A stretch of 64,000 bases of DNA from assembly GCF_028993555.1 (NCBI RefSeq), contig NZ_CP118611.1, forward strand, positions 1,883,501-1,947,500, in the 5' to 3' direction. The position numbers and the translations under genes are program-made. Below are positions 53,331 through 62,700 of the stretch, piece after piece. The notes under the pieces were generated by a model. The model had not been told where the DNA came from. It searched no databases and saw only the letters and a list, made by a program, of their open reading frames with translations. Positions within the stretch are counted from its first letter, which is position 1, and the number at the start of each line of letters is the position of its first letter. The stretch comes from Ensifer adhaerens (GTDB lineage: Bacteria > Pseudomonadota > Alphaproteobacteria > Rhizobiales > Rhizobiaceae).

Positions 53331-54153
53331 CGACAACTTTCGAGTGCGGTTCTGGGGCGTAAGAGGAAGTTTGCCGGTATCCGGCCAACAATACGTCGCC
53401 TATGGGGGAAATACATCCTGCGTCGAGATTCGATGCGGCAAGGATGTTTTGCTCTTCGATGCGGGGTCCGGGCTGCGCGAAGCTGGTTACTCGCTGATCG
53501 CCGAAGGCATCGATCAGTTCGACCTTTTCTTCACCCACAGCCACTATGACCACATCATCGGCCTTCCCTATTTCAAGCCGATCTACAAGTGTCAAAACTC
53601 GGTACGCTTCTGGTCCGGCCATCTGCACGGCACGATGACCACGAAGGAAATGATCCGCGACTTCATGCGCCCGCCCTGGTTCCCGGTGGACCCGGATATC
53701 TGTCAGGCGAGCCTCGACGGCATGGATTTCAAGCCCGGTGACGTGCTGACGCCACGCGCGGGAATCACGATCCGCACGACGAGCCTCAATCATCCGGGCG
53801 GCTGTGTCGGCTACCGTGTCGAATGGAACGGGCGCGCTGTCGCGCTCGTCTACGACACCGAGCATGAGCCCGGCATTCTCGATCCCGCTGTTCTCGAATT
53901 GATCGCCGGCTGTGACCTGATGGTCTACGACTGCACCTATCTCGAGAGCGAAATGGATCATTTTCAGGGCTTTGGGCACTCGACCGGCATGCATGGCGCC
54001 CGGCTGGCGATGGCCGCCGATGTCAAGCAGCTCGCCATGTTCCATCACGATCCGTCGCGCACCGACGAAGCGCTAGCCGCAATGGAACGCGACGTTCAGG
54101 CGACGTTTGCCGGCGCCTTTGCTGCCCGCGACGGACAGATCATCGAGCTGTAA
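53323..54153 (+). CDS. MBL-fold metallo-hydrolase
   Basis: A 276-residue hydrolase. The metal motif is FFTHSHYDHIIGLP (His72, His74, Asp76, His77), with later ligands in TSLNHPGG, ALVYDTEH and a C-terminal FHHDPS. N-terminal RFWGVRGSLPV...YGGNTSC is typical of a group of stand-alone MBL proteins related to cyclic-nucleotide phosphodiesterases and PqsE/ElaC-like enzymes. Next to two cyclase-type genes, a phosphodiesterase role is attractive but unproven. The last 14 nt overlap the end of the convergent deacetylase-like gene. Confidence 0.9.
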   Translation: MRDDNFRVRFWGVRGSLPVSGQQYVAYGGNTSCVEIRCGKDVLLFDAGSGLREAGYSLIAEGIDQFDLFFTHSHYDHIIGLPYFKPIYKCQNSVRFWSGHLHGTMTTKEMIRDFMRPPWFPVDPDICQASLDGMDFKPGDVLTPRAGITIRTTSLNHPGGCVGYRVEWNGRAVALVYDTEHEPGILDPAVLELIAGCDLMVYDCTYLESEMDHFQGFGHSTGMHGARLAMAADVKQLAMFHHDPSRTDEALAAMERDVQATFAGAFAARDGQIIEL

Positions 54154-54910
54154 TTTCGCGGCCGGAAAGCCAGCGGCAGGCCGGATGTCCGCTGGTCGCC
54201 GCAAAGAGCTGTTCGAGAAACGCCCAGACACCCTCGTCGTGAACGAGGTGATGCGTCAGTACGCCGATCGTAGCGCCCTTCTGGTCGGCTCTCTCCTCGA
54301 CATCGCCGGACACCTGTCGAAGCCTCTCAATGATGTCGGAGACGATCAGTGCATGGTCGCGGCAACCGCGCGTCGCGCGCCAATCCATGACATCGACATG
54401 GGTGTTGACGAGCTTGAACGGTGATGGTTTCTCGGGCCCGAAGACCGAGAGTACCGTAAAGCCGACGTCGGGCAGGCCGTCGAGGAGCGCCTGATCGATG
54501 CGGTTCCACGGCGGAACGAGCATTGGCACCAAGCCACCCGGGAAAAGCGTCCGCAGGCGGTCATAGCCGAGTTCGAGTTCGTGGAGCACCGTGGCGCGCG
54601 GCCGGTGCGCGCCAAGCTCCTGCTTCTTTTCCTCAGGTGGAGCGTGATTACGATGCGCCCACCCGTGTACGGCGATGCTGACATCTTCGAGCCCGTCGAG
54701 GCGGCGCGCGAGCGCTTCGCCGGCCTGCGCCGGCGGAACGGCCAGAACGACCGGAAGTGCGCATCGGTCGGTCAGCGACAGCAGACGATCGAGCGCCGCC
54801 GTCGGCTCGGCTGCGTCGTCGTCACGCAGCCAGAAGTCCACCTGCCGCCCCGATGCCGAGAGGCGATCGAGTTCCGCAGCAAGATGTCGCCAATGGATTT
54901 CCTCCGTCAT
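54140..54910 (-). CDS. Polysaccharide deacetylase-like protein
   Basis: A 256-residue protein with a deacetylase-type fold. FWLRDDDAAEP (about 26-36) supplies the Asp cluster, VHGWAHRNH (81-89) the His-x3-His pair, and LVPPWNR (about 131-137) the third motif. It differs from NodB-type CE4 sequences and belongs to a group found next to a GT4 gene in rhizobia. No signal peptide. It overlaps the GT4 stop by 4 nt (ATGA), so the two probably act on the same glycan. Confidence 0.78.
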   Translation of the reverse strand: MTEEIHWRHLAAELDRLSASGRQVDFWLRDDDAAEPTAALDRLLSLTDRCALPVVLAVPPAQAGEALARRLDGLEDVSIAVHGWAHRNHAPPEEKKQELGAHRPRATVLHELELGYDRLRTLFPGGLVPMLVPPWNRIDQALLDGLPDVGFTVLSVFGPEKPSPFKLVNTHVDVMDWRATRGCRDHALIVSDIIERLRQVSGDVEERADQKGATIGVLTHHLVHDEGVWAFLEQLFAATSGHPACRWLSGREITAR

Positions 54911-56004
54911 AGGGGCGTCTCCAGCAATTCATCGAAAATCGCGCCAAGCCGTCGGGCAGCAGCCGGAAACGAGCGCTCCCCGTGAACGAACCGCCGTGCG
55001 GCAGCGCCCAGTAGCCGACGGCCCGCCGCATCCTCGATCAGGTTGCGCATCGCAGCCGCATAGGCGTCGATATCCCCGTCAGGCGTCAGGAGCCCGGTCT
55101 CACCGTCTCTTACCACTTCAGGCACGCCGGCCGTTCGCTGTGCAACGACCGGCAACCCTGCCGCCTGTGCTTCGAGATAGGCAAGCCCGTAGGCCTCGCC
55201 GAAGCCGGGCCACACGTAGAGATCGCTGCTTGCAAGAATATCCGGCAGGTCGGCCGCATCCTTTTCGCCAAGCCACGCCAACCGATCTGGCGGCAATACA
55301 GCAAAAGCCGCTTTGACCTCCTCGCGGCAAGGACCGTCGCCGACGATCGTCAGGGTCCAGGCAGCGTCGGCAACACGCGCCAGCGCCTGCGCCAGCATGT
55401 GGTAGCTGCTCATCTTGTCGCCGCTGCGCATCATCGCGACCACGACCATCCGACAACCGGCACCCGCCCGGGGCTTGCTTTCGGTGAACCGCGTCGCGTC
55501 GATGAATGGCGCAAGCATCGCGTGACGACATGAGGGAGCGGCCTCAAGAAGACCGTCGCGGTCGCGGCCCGTCAGGCAGATATTGACTGCCGCCTGCGAG
55601 ATGGCCGCGAGAACATGGCGTTGGGCAACGGCCCGGACACCCTCGTTCCGCCGCATCGAGTAAGACGCTTCCGCCGTCACATAGGGAATGGAGAATTCGT
55701 CCGCAAGCCCGGGTCCGAGCAGGTCCGGCGCCTTGTAATAGGGATGATAGCAAAACCAGAGATCGGGAGCGCCTTCGCCCCGCCAGAGTGTCCGAAGGCG
55801 GGTGGCCTCAGCCTCCGCCGCACGCTCCAGTTCCCGGAAATCCTGATCCGACGGCTTGGCCATGAAACTGCGCAGGTCGGATGCAATCGCAACCTCGTGC
55901 CCACCGATCCGAAGGGCCGCAATCAGCATGCGCGCCATCAACCGGTCGCCTGACGGCACCGGATGATCGGGGGATTTGAGCGGTGCATAAAAGGCGATCT
56001 TCAT
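54907..56004 (-). CDS. Family 4 glycosyltransferase
   Basis: A 365-residue GT-B enzyme. Begins MKIAFYAPLKSPDHPVPSGD, an acceptor-side pattern, with VVVAMMRSGDKMSSYHMLA at the start of the C-domain and WPGFGEAYGLAYLEAQAAGLP as the E-x7-E donor motif. ATG 56004 removes a 19-residue non-homologous stretch. It is translationally coupled to the deacetylase-like gene. The glycan made is unknown. Confidence 0.9.
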   Translation of the reverse strand: MKIAFYAPLKSPDHPVPSGDRLMARMLIAALRIGGHEVAIASDLRSFMAKPSDQDFRELERAAEAEATRLRTLWRGEGAPDLWFCYHPYYKAPDLLGPGLADEFSIPYVTAEASYSMRRNEGVRAVAQRHVLAAISQAAVNICLTGRDRDGLLEAAPSCRHAMLAPFIDATRFTESKPRAGAGCRMVVVAMMRSGDKMSSYHMLAQALARVADAAWTLTIVGDGPCREEVKAAFAVLPPDRLAWLGEKDAADLPDILASSDLYVWPGFGEAYGLAYLEAQAAGLPVVAQRTAGVPEVVRDGETGLLTPDGDIDAYAAAMRNLIEDAAGRRLLGAAARRFVHGERSFPAAARRLGAIFDELLETPL

Positions 56005-56073
56005 CCGCAGCGAGCTATCGTGCCTCCGCGCGCGACTGTCAACCAACGGGGTTCCGCACACACAAGCGGCTTG

Positions 56074-56358
56074 TCAATCGATCGGCAAATCATAGTAGTC
56101 GCGTCGGATAAGCCTGAGCGTGCGATCCGGTTCAATGATGTAGGTCTCCTGAACGAAGCTGTTGCCGCTCGTGAAACGGTGCGGGACGATGCTGCCGACG
56201 GGCGCCTTCGTCAGTTTCGTGCGGGGTTGTCCGCCATAGGTGATGCTCCCCGGGATCGGCTCGATATCTGGTGTCGTACAGCCGGCAAGCGTCAGAGCGA
56301 AAAGGCAAAGAAGGGCTGCCGACCGCCTTACGGGCGAGTTGCTTTTCACCGCGACCAT
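56074..56358 (-). CDS. Small lipoprotein
   Basis: A 94-residue protein with a lipoprotein signal: basic start, hydrophobic core ALLCLFALTL and lipobox LAGC with the lipidated Cys at 27. The mature ~68 residues (ending IEPDRTLRLIRRDYYDLPID) were not recognised. It sits 42 nt from the MltF-like gene and 69 nt from the GT4 gene, all on the same strand, so a part in envelope maintenance is likely. Confidence 0.82.
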   Translation of the reverse strand: MVAVKSNSPVRRSAALLCLFALTLAGCTTPDIEPIPGSITYGGQPRTKLTKAPVGSIVPHRFTSGNSFVQETYIIEPDRTLRLIRRDYYDLPID

Positions 56359-56400
56359 TTCGAGACCTCCACTTCTGCCAGGAACCCGTGCACCGCCAGC

Positions 56401-57855
56401 CTATGGTGCGGTAGCAGCCGCCTTGTTTTCGACTTTCGCCGCCGCTGCGTCAGCGTCGTGGGCCTCCAGCAGGCTGTAGGCCACATAGTACTTGTAGATG
56501 TTGCTGACATATTGAACCGTCTCACGCCCGACGATCGCGGCGGCGGCATTTTCGACATTGCCGAACCAGAGGTTTGGATCGAGCCCCATGTCCTTGGCTT
56601 TTGCCCGGAACTTGCGCAGGTTCCCGGGCCCGGCATTGTAGGCAGCGAAGGCAAACAGCAACTGATCTCGCGGCGTCACGGCCGGGTCGTTGATATAGGT
56701 ATCGACGAGGAAACGCAGATACTTCGATCCGGCTTCGACATTCAGGCTCTCGTCCTTGTCGATGCCGCGGATGTTGACCGCCTTGTCCGCTGCAGTCGAC
56801 GGCAGCAGTTGCATGATGCCGACAGCACCGCGATGGCTGCGCCGGGACTGATCGAGCTGCGATTCCTGGTATCCCTGCGCCATCAGCATCAGATGATCGA
56901 AGGAATAGGTCTTTCCGTGCTTGCGGAAGATCTCGACCAGCGCCTTGAAGCGTTCGACATCCGCTGGATCGTAGGCACGCTTCAGCATCTTGTCGCCCTT
57001 ATAGTAGGTGTTCCTCAAGATGTTGCCGAAGGTGGTACCGACCTTGTGGGTCTTGACGAAATCGTCGAGGACGGCCTTGAGCTTCGGGCTGTCCTTGCGG
57101 ATCGCCCAGGCGATTTCGCCGTGATCAGACACAGCGATGTCCTCCCGCACCTTGAGGTCGGTGAAGACCTTCGACCAGATGCTCGCCTTGTACATATCGA
57201 CGACCGTCCACGGCAGCAGGCCGGCATTGATCATCTCCAGGACGTCTTCGTCCTCCAGGTTCTCATCCATGTCCTTCAGGGTAATCTGCGGGCGGCCGGA
57301 CTTTTCGAAGCCTGCACTCAGCGCCGCCAGGTGTTCGTAGTAGCTGCTCGAGCGGCGCACATGGATTTCCTGTCCGCTCAGGTCATCAAGTCCGGCGATT
57401 GCCGGCGCGGATGGGCCAGTGACAAGAACCTCCTTGGCTTCGTCGTAGAGCGGCGCGGTGAAATCCACCTTGGCAAGCCGTGTTTCCGTGATCGTCAGGT
57501 TCGCCATGACGATATCGCCGAGACCTTCATCCAGCGCGGACAGAAGCCTCGCCCGCGGCATCGGCACGAAACCGACGCGGATCTTGTCGATCTGCTTCTT
57601 GCGATCCTTGTTGAGCTCGTTTTCCAGCGCCGTCCCGAATTCAACGGCCGTGCCCAATTGCTGGCCGCGATCGACAAAATAGATCGTCTTGCTGAATGGC
57701 ACGATGATGCGGATCACACGTCGCTTTTCCATCCCGTCGAAGTCGTCCTTGTGTGGTACGAACATCGATCGGAGGAATTGCTCGTTCGATTGCGCCAGGG
57801 CGCCGCCACCCGCGAACATCACGAGAAGCAACATCCCCCATAGAACGCGTTTCAT
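56401..57855 (-). CDS. MltF-like membrane-bound lytic transglycosylase
   Basis: A 484-residue envelope enzyme. After the signal peptide (MKRVLWGMLLLVMFAGGGALA) comes an SBP_bac_3-type domain (about 45-275) that may sense muropeptides, then an SLT domain (about 320-450) with catalytic Glu331 in AQGYQESQLDQSRRSHRGAVG, GIMQLLP, and AAYNAGPGNLRKFR. It should cleave glycan strands of peptidoglycan, giving anhydro ends. Length and domain order match MltF. Confidence 0.92.
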   Translation of the reverse strand: MKRVLWGMLLLVMFAGGGALAQSNEQFLRSMFVPHKDDFDGMEKRRVIRIIVPFSKTIYFVDRGQQLGTAVEFGTALENELNKDRKKQIDKIRVGFVPMPRARLLSALDEGLGDIVMANLTITETRLAKVDFTAPLYDEAKEVLVTGPSAPAIAGLDDLSGQEIHVRRSSSYYEHLAALSAGFEKSGRPQITLKDMDENLEDEDVLEMINAGLLPWTVVDMYKASIWSKVFTDLKVREDIAVSDHGEIAWAIRKDSPKLKAVLDDFVKTHKVGTTFGNILRNTYYKGDKMLKRAYDPADVERFKALVEIFRKHGKTYSFDHLMLMAQGYQESQLDQSRRSHRGAVGIMQLLPSTAADKAVNIRGIDKDESLNVEAGSKYLRFLVDTYINDPAVTPRDQLLFAFAAYNAGPGNLRKFRAKAKDMGLDPNLWFGNVENAAAAIVGRETVQYVSNIYKYYVAYSLLEAHDADAAAAKVENKAAATAP

Positions 57856-57896
57856 GATCGGCCTCCCCGGCCCCTGGAAAACCTGTCGGCGAAATC

Positions 57897-60014
57897 CTAT
57901 TCCTGCGACGCGTCACCTTCGCCGAGCGCTGCAGCGGCATTCTTCTTGGCGATGGCATCACGGGTCGCGGCAGCGGCCGCAGCAGATTGCTGCTGCTCGT
58001 CGCCCGCCACCTGCACCGTCGGCGAAGCGAAATTGATGCCATTTTCCTTGAAGGCTTCCTTGATCATGACCTGGGCCCGACGTCTGACCTGGGTCTGATT
58101 TCCCGGCTTCGTCTTCATGGCGAAGCTGAGCGTCATCCCATAATCGCCAAACTGTTCGACGCCTTTCATCTTGACCGTTTCCAGGATCAACGGCCCCAGT
58201 TCGGGATCCTCGAGCAGCTTGGCCCCGATACCTTTCACCACCTTCTTTACCTTCGCCACATCGGTATCGAACGAAACGTTGATCATGAATTTGTCGATCA
58301 CCCAGTCGCGGCTCATGTTCTGGACCGCACCCAGCGAGCCGAACGGCACGGTAAAGACCGGGCCCCGATGGTGCCGGAGCTTGACCGAGCGAATGCTGAA
58401 GGATTCGACCGTGCCCTTGTAGCTGCCGCTCTGGATATATTCGCCCACCCGGAATGCGTCATCCGTCATGTAGAAGATGCCGCTGATGACATCCTTGACC
58501 AGCGACTGCGATCCGAAGCCGAGTGCGACACCGAACACGCCGGCGCCGGCGATCAGCGGGCCGATTTCGACGCCGAGGCCGGAGAGAACCATCAGTACCG
58601 CCACGACGGCGATGAAAATCGCGAGGAAGTTGCGCAGGATCGGCAACAGGGTCATCAGGCGCGAGTTGCGAGCCTGCTGCGCCGGATCGGCGGCCCCCGC
58701 ATGCGCCTGCGTCAGGCGCAGGCTGATGAAACCCTTCACCAACTGCCACACGAGATCCGCCGCCAGCAAGATCACGATGCCGGCGAGCGCGCCGCGGAAG
58801 ATCCGATTGAAAACATCATCCTGCATCATTGCCATCGCGTTGATCTTGAACACGACTGTCAGCCAGGCGGCCGCGAGGGCGATGATCAGGAGACGGGCGC
58901 CCCGCTCGATCAGGACGTTGCGCATCACTCTGAAATCATCGGCGGCGGAGGCATCCAGCATCGTCTTCGTGAAGGCGCTGGTGAAGCGCAGCAACGGCGG
59001 CAGGCCGATCACATAGAGACCGATCCAGAACAGGACCTCCATGCCCGCGACCCAGATCAGCCACAGCACAATCAGGAAGGCGACCAGCAGCACATTGCCG
59101 ACGACGCGGCGCGAGCCGGCAACCGCACTTGCCGGTCGCCGTAACGCCGTTGCGATCGCCAGGACCAGGACCACGAGCCCAAGGATCGTCGTTACCAGTT
59201 CGCGCACGTCCGCGGATATGGCAAGCGCCAGCATCGCATCACCGACGCCCCAGACGAGCGCGGCGGCACTGATCAGCCAGAGAAAATGACGATACCAGAA
59301 GCCTGCCTCGTCTGCGGTCAGAGACAGATAGCCGCCACGGGCGTCGGCGCCCTCCTCGCCTTCGCGACCACCTTTCAGGACGGCGGATGCGATGATCATC
59401 AGCAGGCGAGCGCCGATCCACGCTCCAAGCAGCGGCGCGATCGTCGCCTCAAGCATCTTTGGCCATTCTGCGAAGGCGAGCACGGACATGCTGGCGGCAG
59501 CAAAGACGACGAGCGGCAGAACGCGTGCCAACATGGTCCGCGCCGGTCCTGCCAACGCGGCCCCTTGCAGGCTACGCCGCAACAGCCAGCGCAGCAGATA
59601 TTCGGCACCGTAGCCGATCAGGAGAATGAGGAAGAAACCCCTGAGAACGGGTGCCCTGCCGTGGCTCTCCATGACGCCGGCCAGCCGATCCCGCCCCGCC
59701 TGCATTTCCGGTAGAACGCGCGGCACGGCATCGCGAATGCCGGTCAGGCGCCGCCTGATCTCGGCGGTCCAGCGCGCGACGACGCCCGCAGCCGGCGCTT
59801 CGGCAGCCGGTGCCGGAGCCGGCTTCGCCGACAGCCATTGCTTCACTTCCGGATCGTCGAGTAACTGGATCAGTTGCTGGACCTTGGCGGGCGGCGTAGC
59901 GGGCGCCGCCTCCTGCGCAAATCCCTTGGAAACGGGACCGAAGACAACTGAAAGAAACGCAAGAAAGCCGAAGACCGGCCCCAGAAAACGACGCGACGAC
60001 CCGACACAGCCCAT
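57897..60014 (-). CDS. MscS-family mechanosensitive channel, long form
   Basis: A 705-residue channel with a signal peptide, an Ala/Pro-rich periplasmic part and about ten hydrophobic segments. The pore helix and beta domain are recognisable: GVFGVALGFGSQSLVKDVIS, then YMTDDAFRVGEYIQSGSYKGTVE and TVPFGSLGAVQNMSRDW. The C-terminus is Gln/Ala-rich. It protects against osmotic downshock. ATG 60014 after GGGGGTGG is preferred over GTG 60023. It ends 41 nt before the MltF-like gene, a pairing that fits joint envelope control. Confidence 0.9.
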   Translation of the reverse strand: MGCVGSSRRFLGPVFGFLAFLSVVFGPVSKGFAQEAAPATPPAKVQQLIQLLDDPEVKQWLSAKPAPAPAAEAPAAGVVARWTAEIRRRLTGIRDAVPRVLPEMQAGRDRLAGVMESHGRAPVLRGFFLILLIGYGAEYLLRWLLRRSLQGAALAGPARTMLARVLPLVVFAAASMSVLAFAEWPKMLEATIAPLLGAWIGARLLMIIASAVLKGGREGEEGADARGGYLSLTADEAGFWYRHFLWLISAAALVWGVGDAMLALAISADVRELVTTILGLVVLVLAIATALRRPASAVAGSRRVVGNVLLVAFLIVLWLIWVAGMEVLFWIGLYVIGLPPLLRFTSAFTKTMLDASAADDFRVMRNVLIERGARLLIIALAAAWLTVVFKINAMAMMQDDVFNRIFRGALAGIVILLAADLVWQLVKGFISLRLTQAHAGAADPAQQARNSRLMTLLPILRNFLAIFIAVVAVLMVLSGLGVEIGPLIAGAGVFGVALGFGSQSLVKDVISGIFYMTDDAFRVGEYIQSGSYKGTVESFSIRSVKLRHHRGPVFTVPFGSLGAVQNMSRDWVIDKFMINVSFDTDVAKVKKVVKGIGAKLLEDPELGPLILETVKMKGVEQFGDYGMTLSFAMKTKPGNQTQVRRRAQVMIKEAFKENGINFASPTVQVAGDEQQQSAAAAAATRDAIAKKNAAAALGEGDASQE

Positions 60015-60120
60015 GCTTACCACCCCCAGGGATCAAGCCGGCCCCGACCGGCATGATTCTCAACTTTTACAAATGGTAACATACCTGTAGGCGGTTCTGC
60101 CAATGCCCTTTCGCCGCGGA

Positions 60121-62700
60121 TCAACGACGACGGAAGCCGCCGCCGCCATGGAAACCGCCGCCCCCATGGAAGCCTCCCCCACCCTGGAATCCACCACCGC
60201 CCTGAAAGCCGCCGCCACCGTGGAAACCACCTCCCTCGAAGCCCCCACCGCCAAAGCCACCAGGGCGGTCGAAACCGCCACCCCCACTGCTCGGGAAGTT
60301 CAGTGGTCGCTGATCGAAGGACTGACGCTCAAAGGAACGCTGGTTGCCGAGTTGTCGGCCGATATTGTCGATCGCCAGATGATCGGGCGCGCGGTCCAGC
60401 GCTCCGCTACCTGCTCCCTGGCCGGTTCCGATCCGCTGGTTCAGGTTCTGGGCTGCGTCCGGGTGCTTGGCAGAAAACTGCTCGCCCGCCTTGGCCCTGT
60501 CCTGGATCGAAGGCTTGTCGACCGGCTGCCAGCCGTCAGGCGTGTGCTTCTGCCATTGTCCGTCGTCGCGGCGATAGACGTTTCCGTCGCGTCCGGCGTA
60601 GACGTCGCCGCCCTTGCCACCGGCGACGAAACCATGGTTGCCGTCTGACGTGCGCCAATGGGCGCCCGCTCCGTCCGCGGTCGAACCGCCGGAAATGCGC
60701 GCAAAGTCGGAACCGTGCTTGACGGATGCCGTTCCCCAGCTCCCATAGACATTATGTCCGCCACGCGCGATCGCCGCGTTGCCGGTGCGCGGATTGTAGG
60801 CGGCGACGAAGCCCCGGTCGCCGTTCGGCCCGTAGCCGACAGCGCCTCGCATGTAGGTACCGGTGCGTGGATTGTAGGCCGCACCGGCGGCAATGCCGCG
60901 ATAGGGCCCATAGGCATAACCATAGCGGCCGAACGTTCCGACAGCCGGGTTGTAGAACGCACCGACCCCATAAGTCACGGGGCGTGGATAATAGGGCCAG
61001 TAGCCGCCACCAGCCCAGCCATAGTCCCAATAATCGTCGTAGTACCAGCCGGTGCCGTAGACGAAGGTATCCCAGGCAAGATAGGCGCCGAGATAACCCA
61101 TCGTGTAGCCGAACCAGACCGCGTCGGGCTCGGTCTCGTAGATCCGCACATAGGTCGCGTTGTAGACGGGGGAAGACGGCGGGATCTTGTAGATCTCGTC
61201 AGGCACCGCCTTGGCGACGCTGAACGGTCCGGTCGGTGTATCGCCGACGAACCAGACGCCGTCCTTCACGACGAAATACTTGTCACCGACCTTGATGACG
61301 GTCTCGTTCGTGTTGACGGCATAGGTCAGCGAGGTGCCGTCGATCTTCTCGAATTTCGGATCTCCACTATAGGTCACGTCCACCTTGACCGACCCGTCGA
61401 GCGCCACCCGCGCCTTTTCGGGGATGCTTGCCTTCAGCCGCGCTTCGGCGTTTTCGGACGTGCCGGGAACGGACGAGCGCACCGTGTAATAGGCCGCGTC
61501 CTGCGGGATGTTCTGGAAATCTTCGGGAAGCTTCGGCGTGGCGAAAGTCCACGGACCGTCGAGGGAGGAGCTTGCAAACCAGCGACCGGACACGAGGATG
61601 TACCAGTTGGAATCCGCATCGCGATAGAAGACGTCGCTCTCGCTGTTCGTCGCAACCTTGAGGCCAGTACCCGGCACCTGCTCGAGCTTCGGCTCGCCGT
61701 CGAAGACGAGGAGTTCTGACGGCTTGTCCGAGTAGATGACCTTCGCGGCAGCGCCCACCTCGGCCTGTGGCGGGATCGCAGCCTTGGCATCCTTCCAGTT
61801 GTCGTCGTCCGGAAGCTTGCCGAGAATGTCCGGCAGGGATGCAGCAGGCTGCCACCCCGAGGCCAGATCCTTCGATTGCAGCCATGCCTTGTCGTTGCGC
61901 AGATAATAGGTGCCATCCGCATCGACCTTGAACAGGTCCCAATTGGTGTTGACGGCGAAGGATAGGCCTTCGACCCCTTTGACCGGCGCGAACACCGCCT
62001 TGCCGTCGGTCTGCACGAGGATCGCCGGCTCCTTGCTGACGAAGATCGGCGGCGCGTCGGCCTTCAACCCCTCGACATTGCCGAGCCGCTCGTAGTCCGC
62101 CAGGCTCGCCGTCAGCTTGTCTTCCGAAACGGTGATGGTTCCGACCGGCATCAGCTTGCCGACCTCAAGGGCGAGATCCGCCAGTTCCTTGCGGTCGAGG
62201 ACGGAAAAATTGATCTCCGTCATCTTGATATCCGAAACGACTACCTGGCCGGATGCGCTGTCGGCGTCGGTCTTGCCGGTCACCCCGATGACACCATAGA
62301 TCGGCTTGGCATCGTCGGACTGTTTGTATTCCGCAGCAATCAGCGCATCGAGATCCGTGAAATCCTTCCAAGCGTTGATCTGAGGCTGGTACAGCGTAAT
62401 GGTCGCGCCGCTGTCAGTCTTGAAGGCGCGCGGCCAGCCGAGCCCCTTGGGGTCGGCATCGTTCAGATACTTGCCGCTGACGAAGCCGTTCTGGCCGTTG
62501 AATCTCACCGCGCACCATGTGCCGCCATCGTCGCATTCCTTGATGTCGACTTCCGTACCTTCCGCAAGCTTGCCGAGGCTATCGAAGCCGGTACCCGGCC
62601 CTTCCCGGAAATTGACGGACGCGTTCGTGGTGGCCGGCCCCGCCTCGGCGGGCACGGAGGCAATCGCGAACAGGGTGAAGGCCAGGGTCAGTTTGCGCAT
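60121..62700 (-). CDS. Exported SH3b protein with three internal repeats and Gly-rich tail
   Basis: An 859-residue secreted or envelope protein. Signal peptide residues 1-20, then an SH3b domain (about 25-80: SVNFREGPGTGFDSLGKL, TWCAVRFNGQNGFVSGKYL). Residues 222-508 hold three diverged copies of a roughly 100-residue unit (about 222-300, 322-400 and 438-508) ending in a GPW/GPF...LP...IP pattern. A Tyr/Trp/Gly-rich stretch with AYNPRTGT repeats follows, and the last ~55 residues are GGGGF-type repeats ending in Arg. GGAGAACCGAG precedes ATG 62700. I do not know the family; cell-wall or polymer binding is likely. Confidence 0.8.
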   Translation of the reverse strand: MRKLTLAFTLFAIASVPAEAGPATTNASVNFREGPGTGFDSLGKLAEGTEVDIKECDDGGTWCAVRFNGQNGFVSGKYLNDADPKGLGWPRAFKTDSGATITLYQPQINAWKDFTDLDALIAAEYKQSDDAKPIYGVIGVTGKTDADSASGQVVVSDIKMTEINFSVLDRKELADLALEVGKLMPVGTITVSEDKLTASLADYERLGNVEGLKADAPPIFVSKEPAILVQTDGKAVFAPVKGVEGLSFAVNTNWDLFKVDADGTYYLRNDKAWLQSKDLASGWQPAASLPDILGKLPDDDNWKDAKAAIPPQAEVGAAAKVIYSDKPSELLVFDGEPKLEQVPGTGLKVATNSESDVFYRDADSNWYILVSGRWFASSSLDGPWTFATPKLPEDFQNIPQDAAYYTVRSSVPGTSENAEARLKASIPEKARVALDGSVKVDVTYSGDPKFEKIDGTSLTYAVNTNETVIKVGDKYFVVKDGVWFVGDTPTGPFSVAKAVPDEIYKIPPSSPVYNATYVRIYETEPDAVWFGYTMGYLGAYLAWDTFVYGTGWYYDDYWDYGWAGGGYWPYYPRPVTYGVGAFYNPAVGTFGRYGYAYGPYRGIAAGAAYNPRTGTYMRGAVGYGPNGDRGFVAAYNPRTGNAAIARGGHNVYGSWGTASVKHGSDFARISGGSTADGAGAHWRTSDGNHGFVAGGKGGDVYAGRDGNVYRRDDGQWQKHTPDGWQPVDKPSIQDRAKAGEQFSAKHPDAAQNLNQRIGTGQGAGSGALDRAPDHLAIDNIGRQLGNQRSFERQSFDQRPLNFPSSGGGGFDRPGGFGGGGFEGGGFHGGGGFQGGGGFQGGGGFHGGGGFHGGGGFRRR
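60130..60270. repeat. In-frame GC-rich repeats encoding the Gly-Phe tail
   Basis: The 3' end of the SH3b gene carries about eight imperfect ~18-nt repeats encoding GGGGFH/GGGGFQ units. They are coding repeats of the protein tail, and their number may vary between strains by slippage. Confidence 0.7.

Noticed and set aside
60121..60290. CRISPR or tandem-repeat element at the 3' end of the SH3b gene
   Set aside because: The repeats are in frame and encode GGGGF units of the protein tail; there are no unique spacers.
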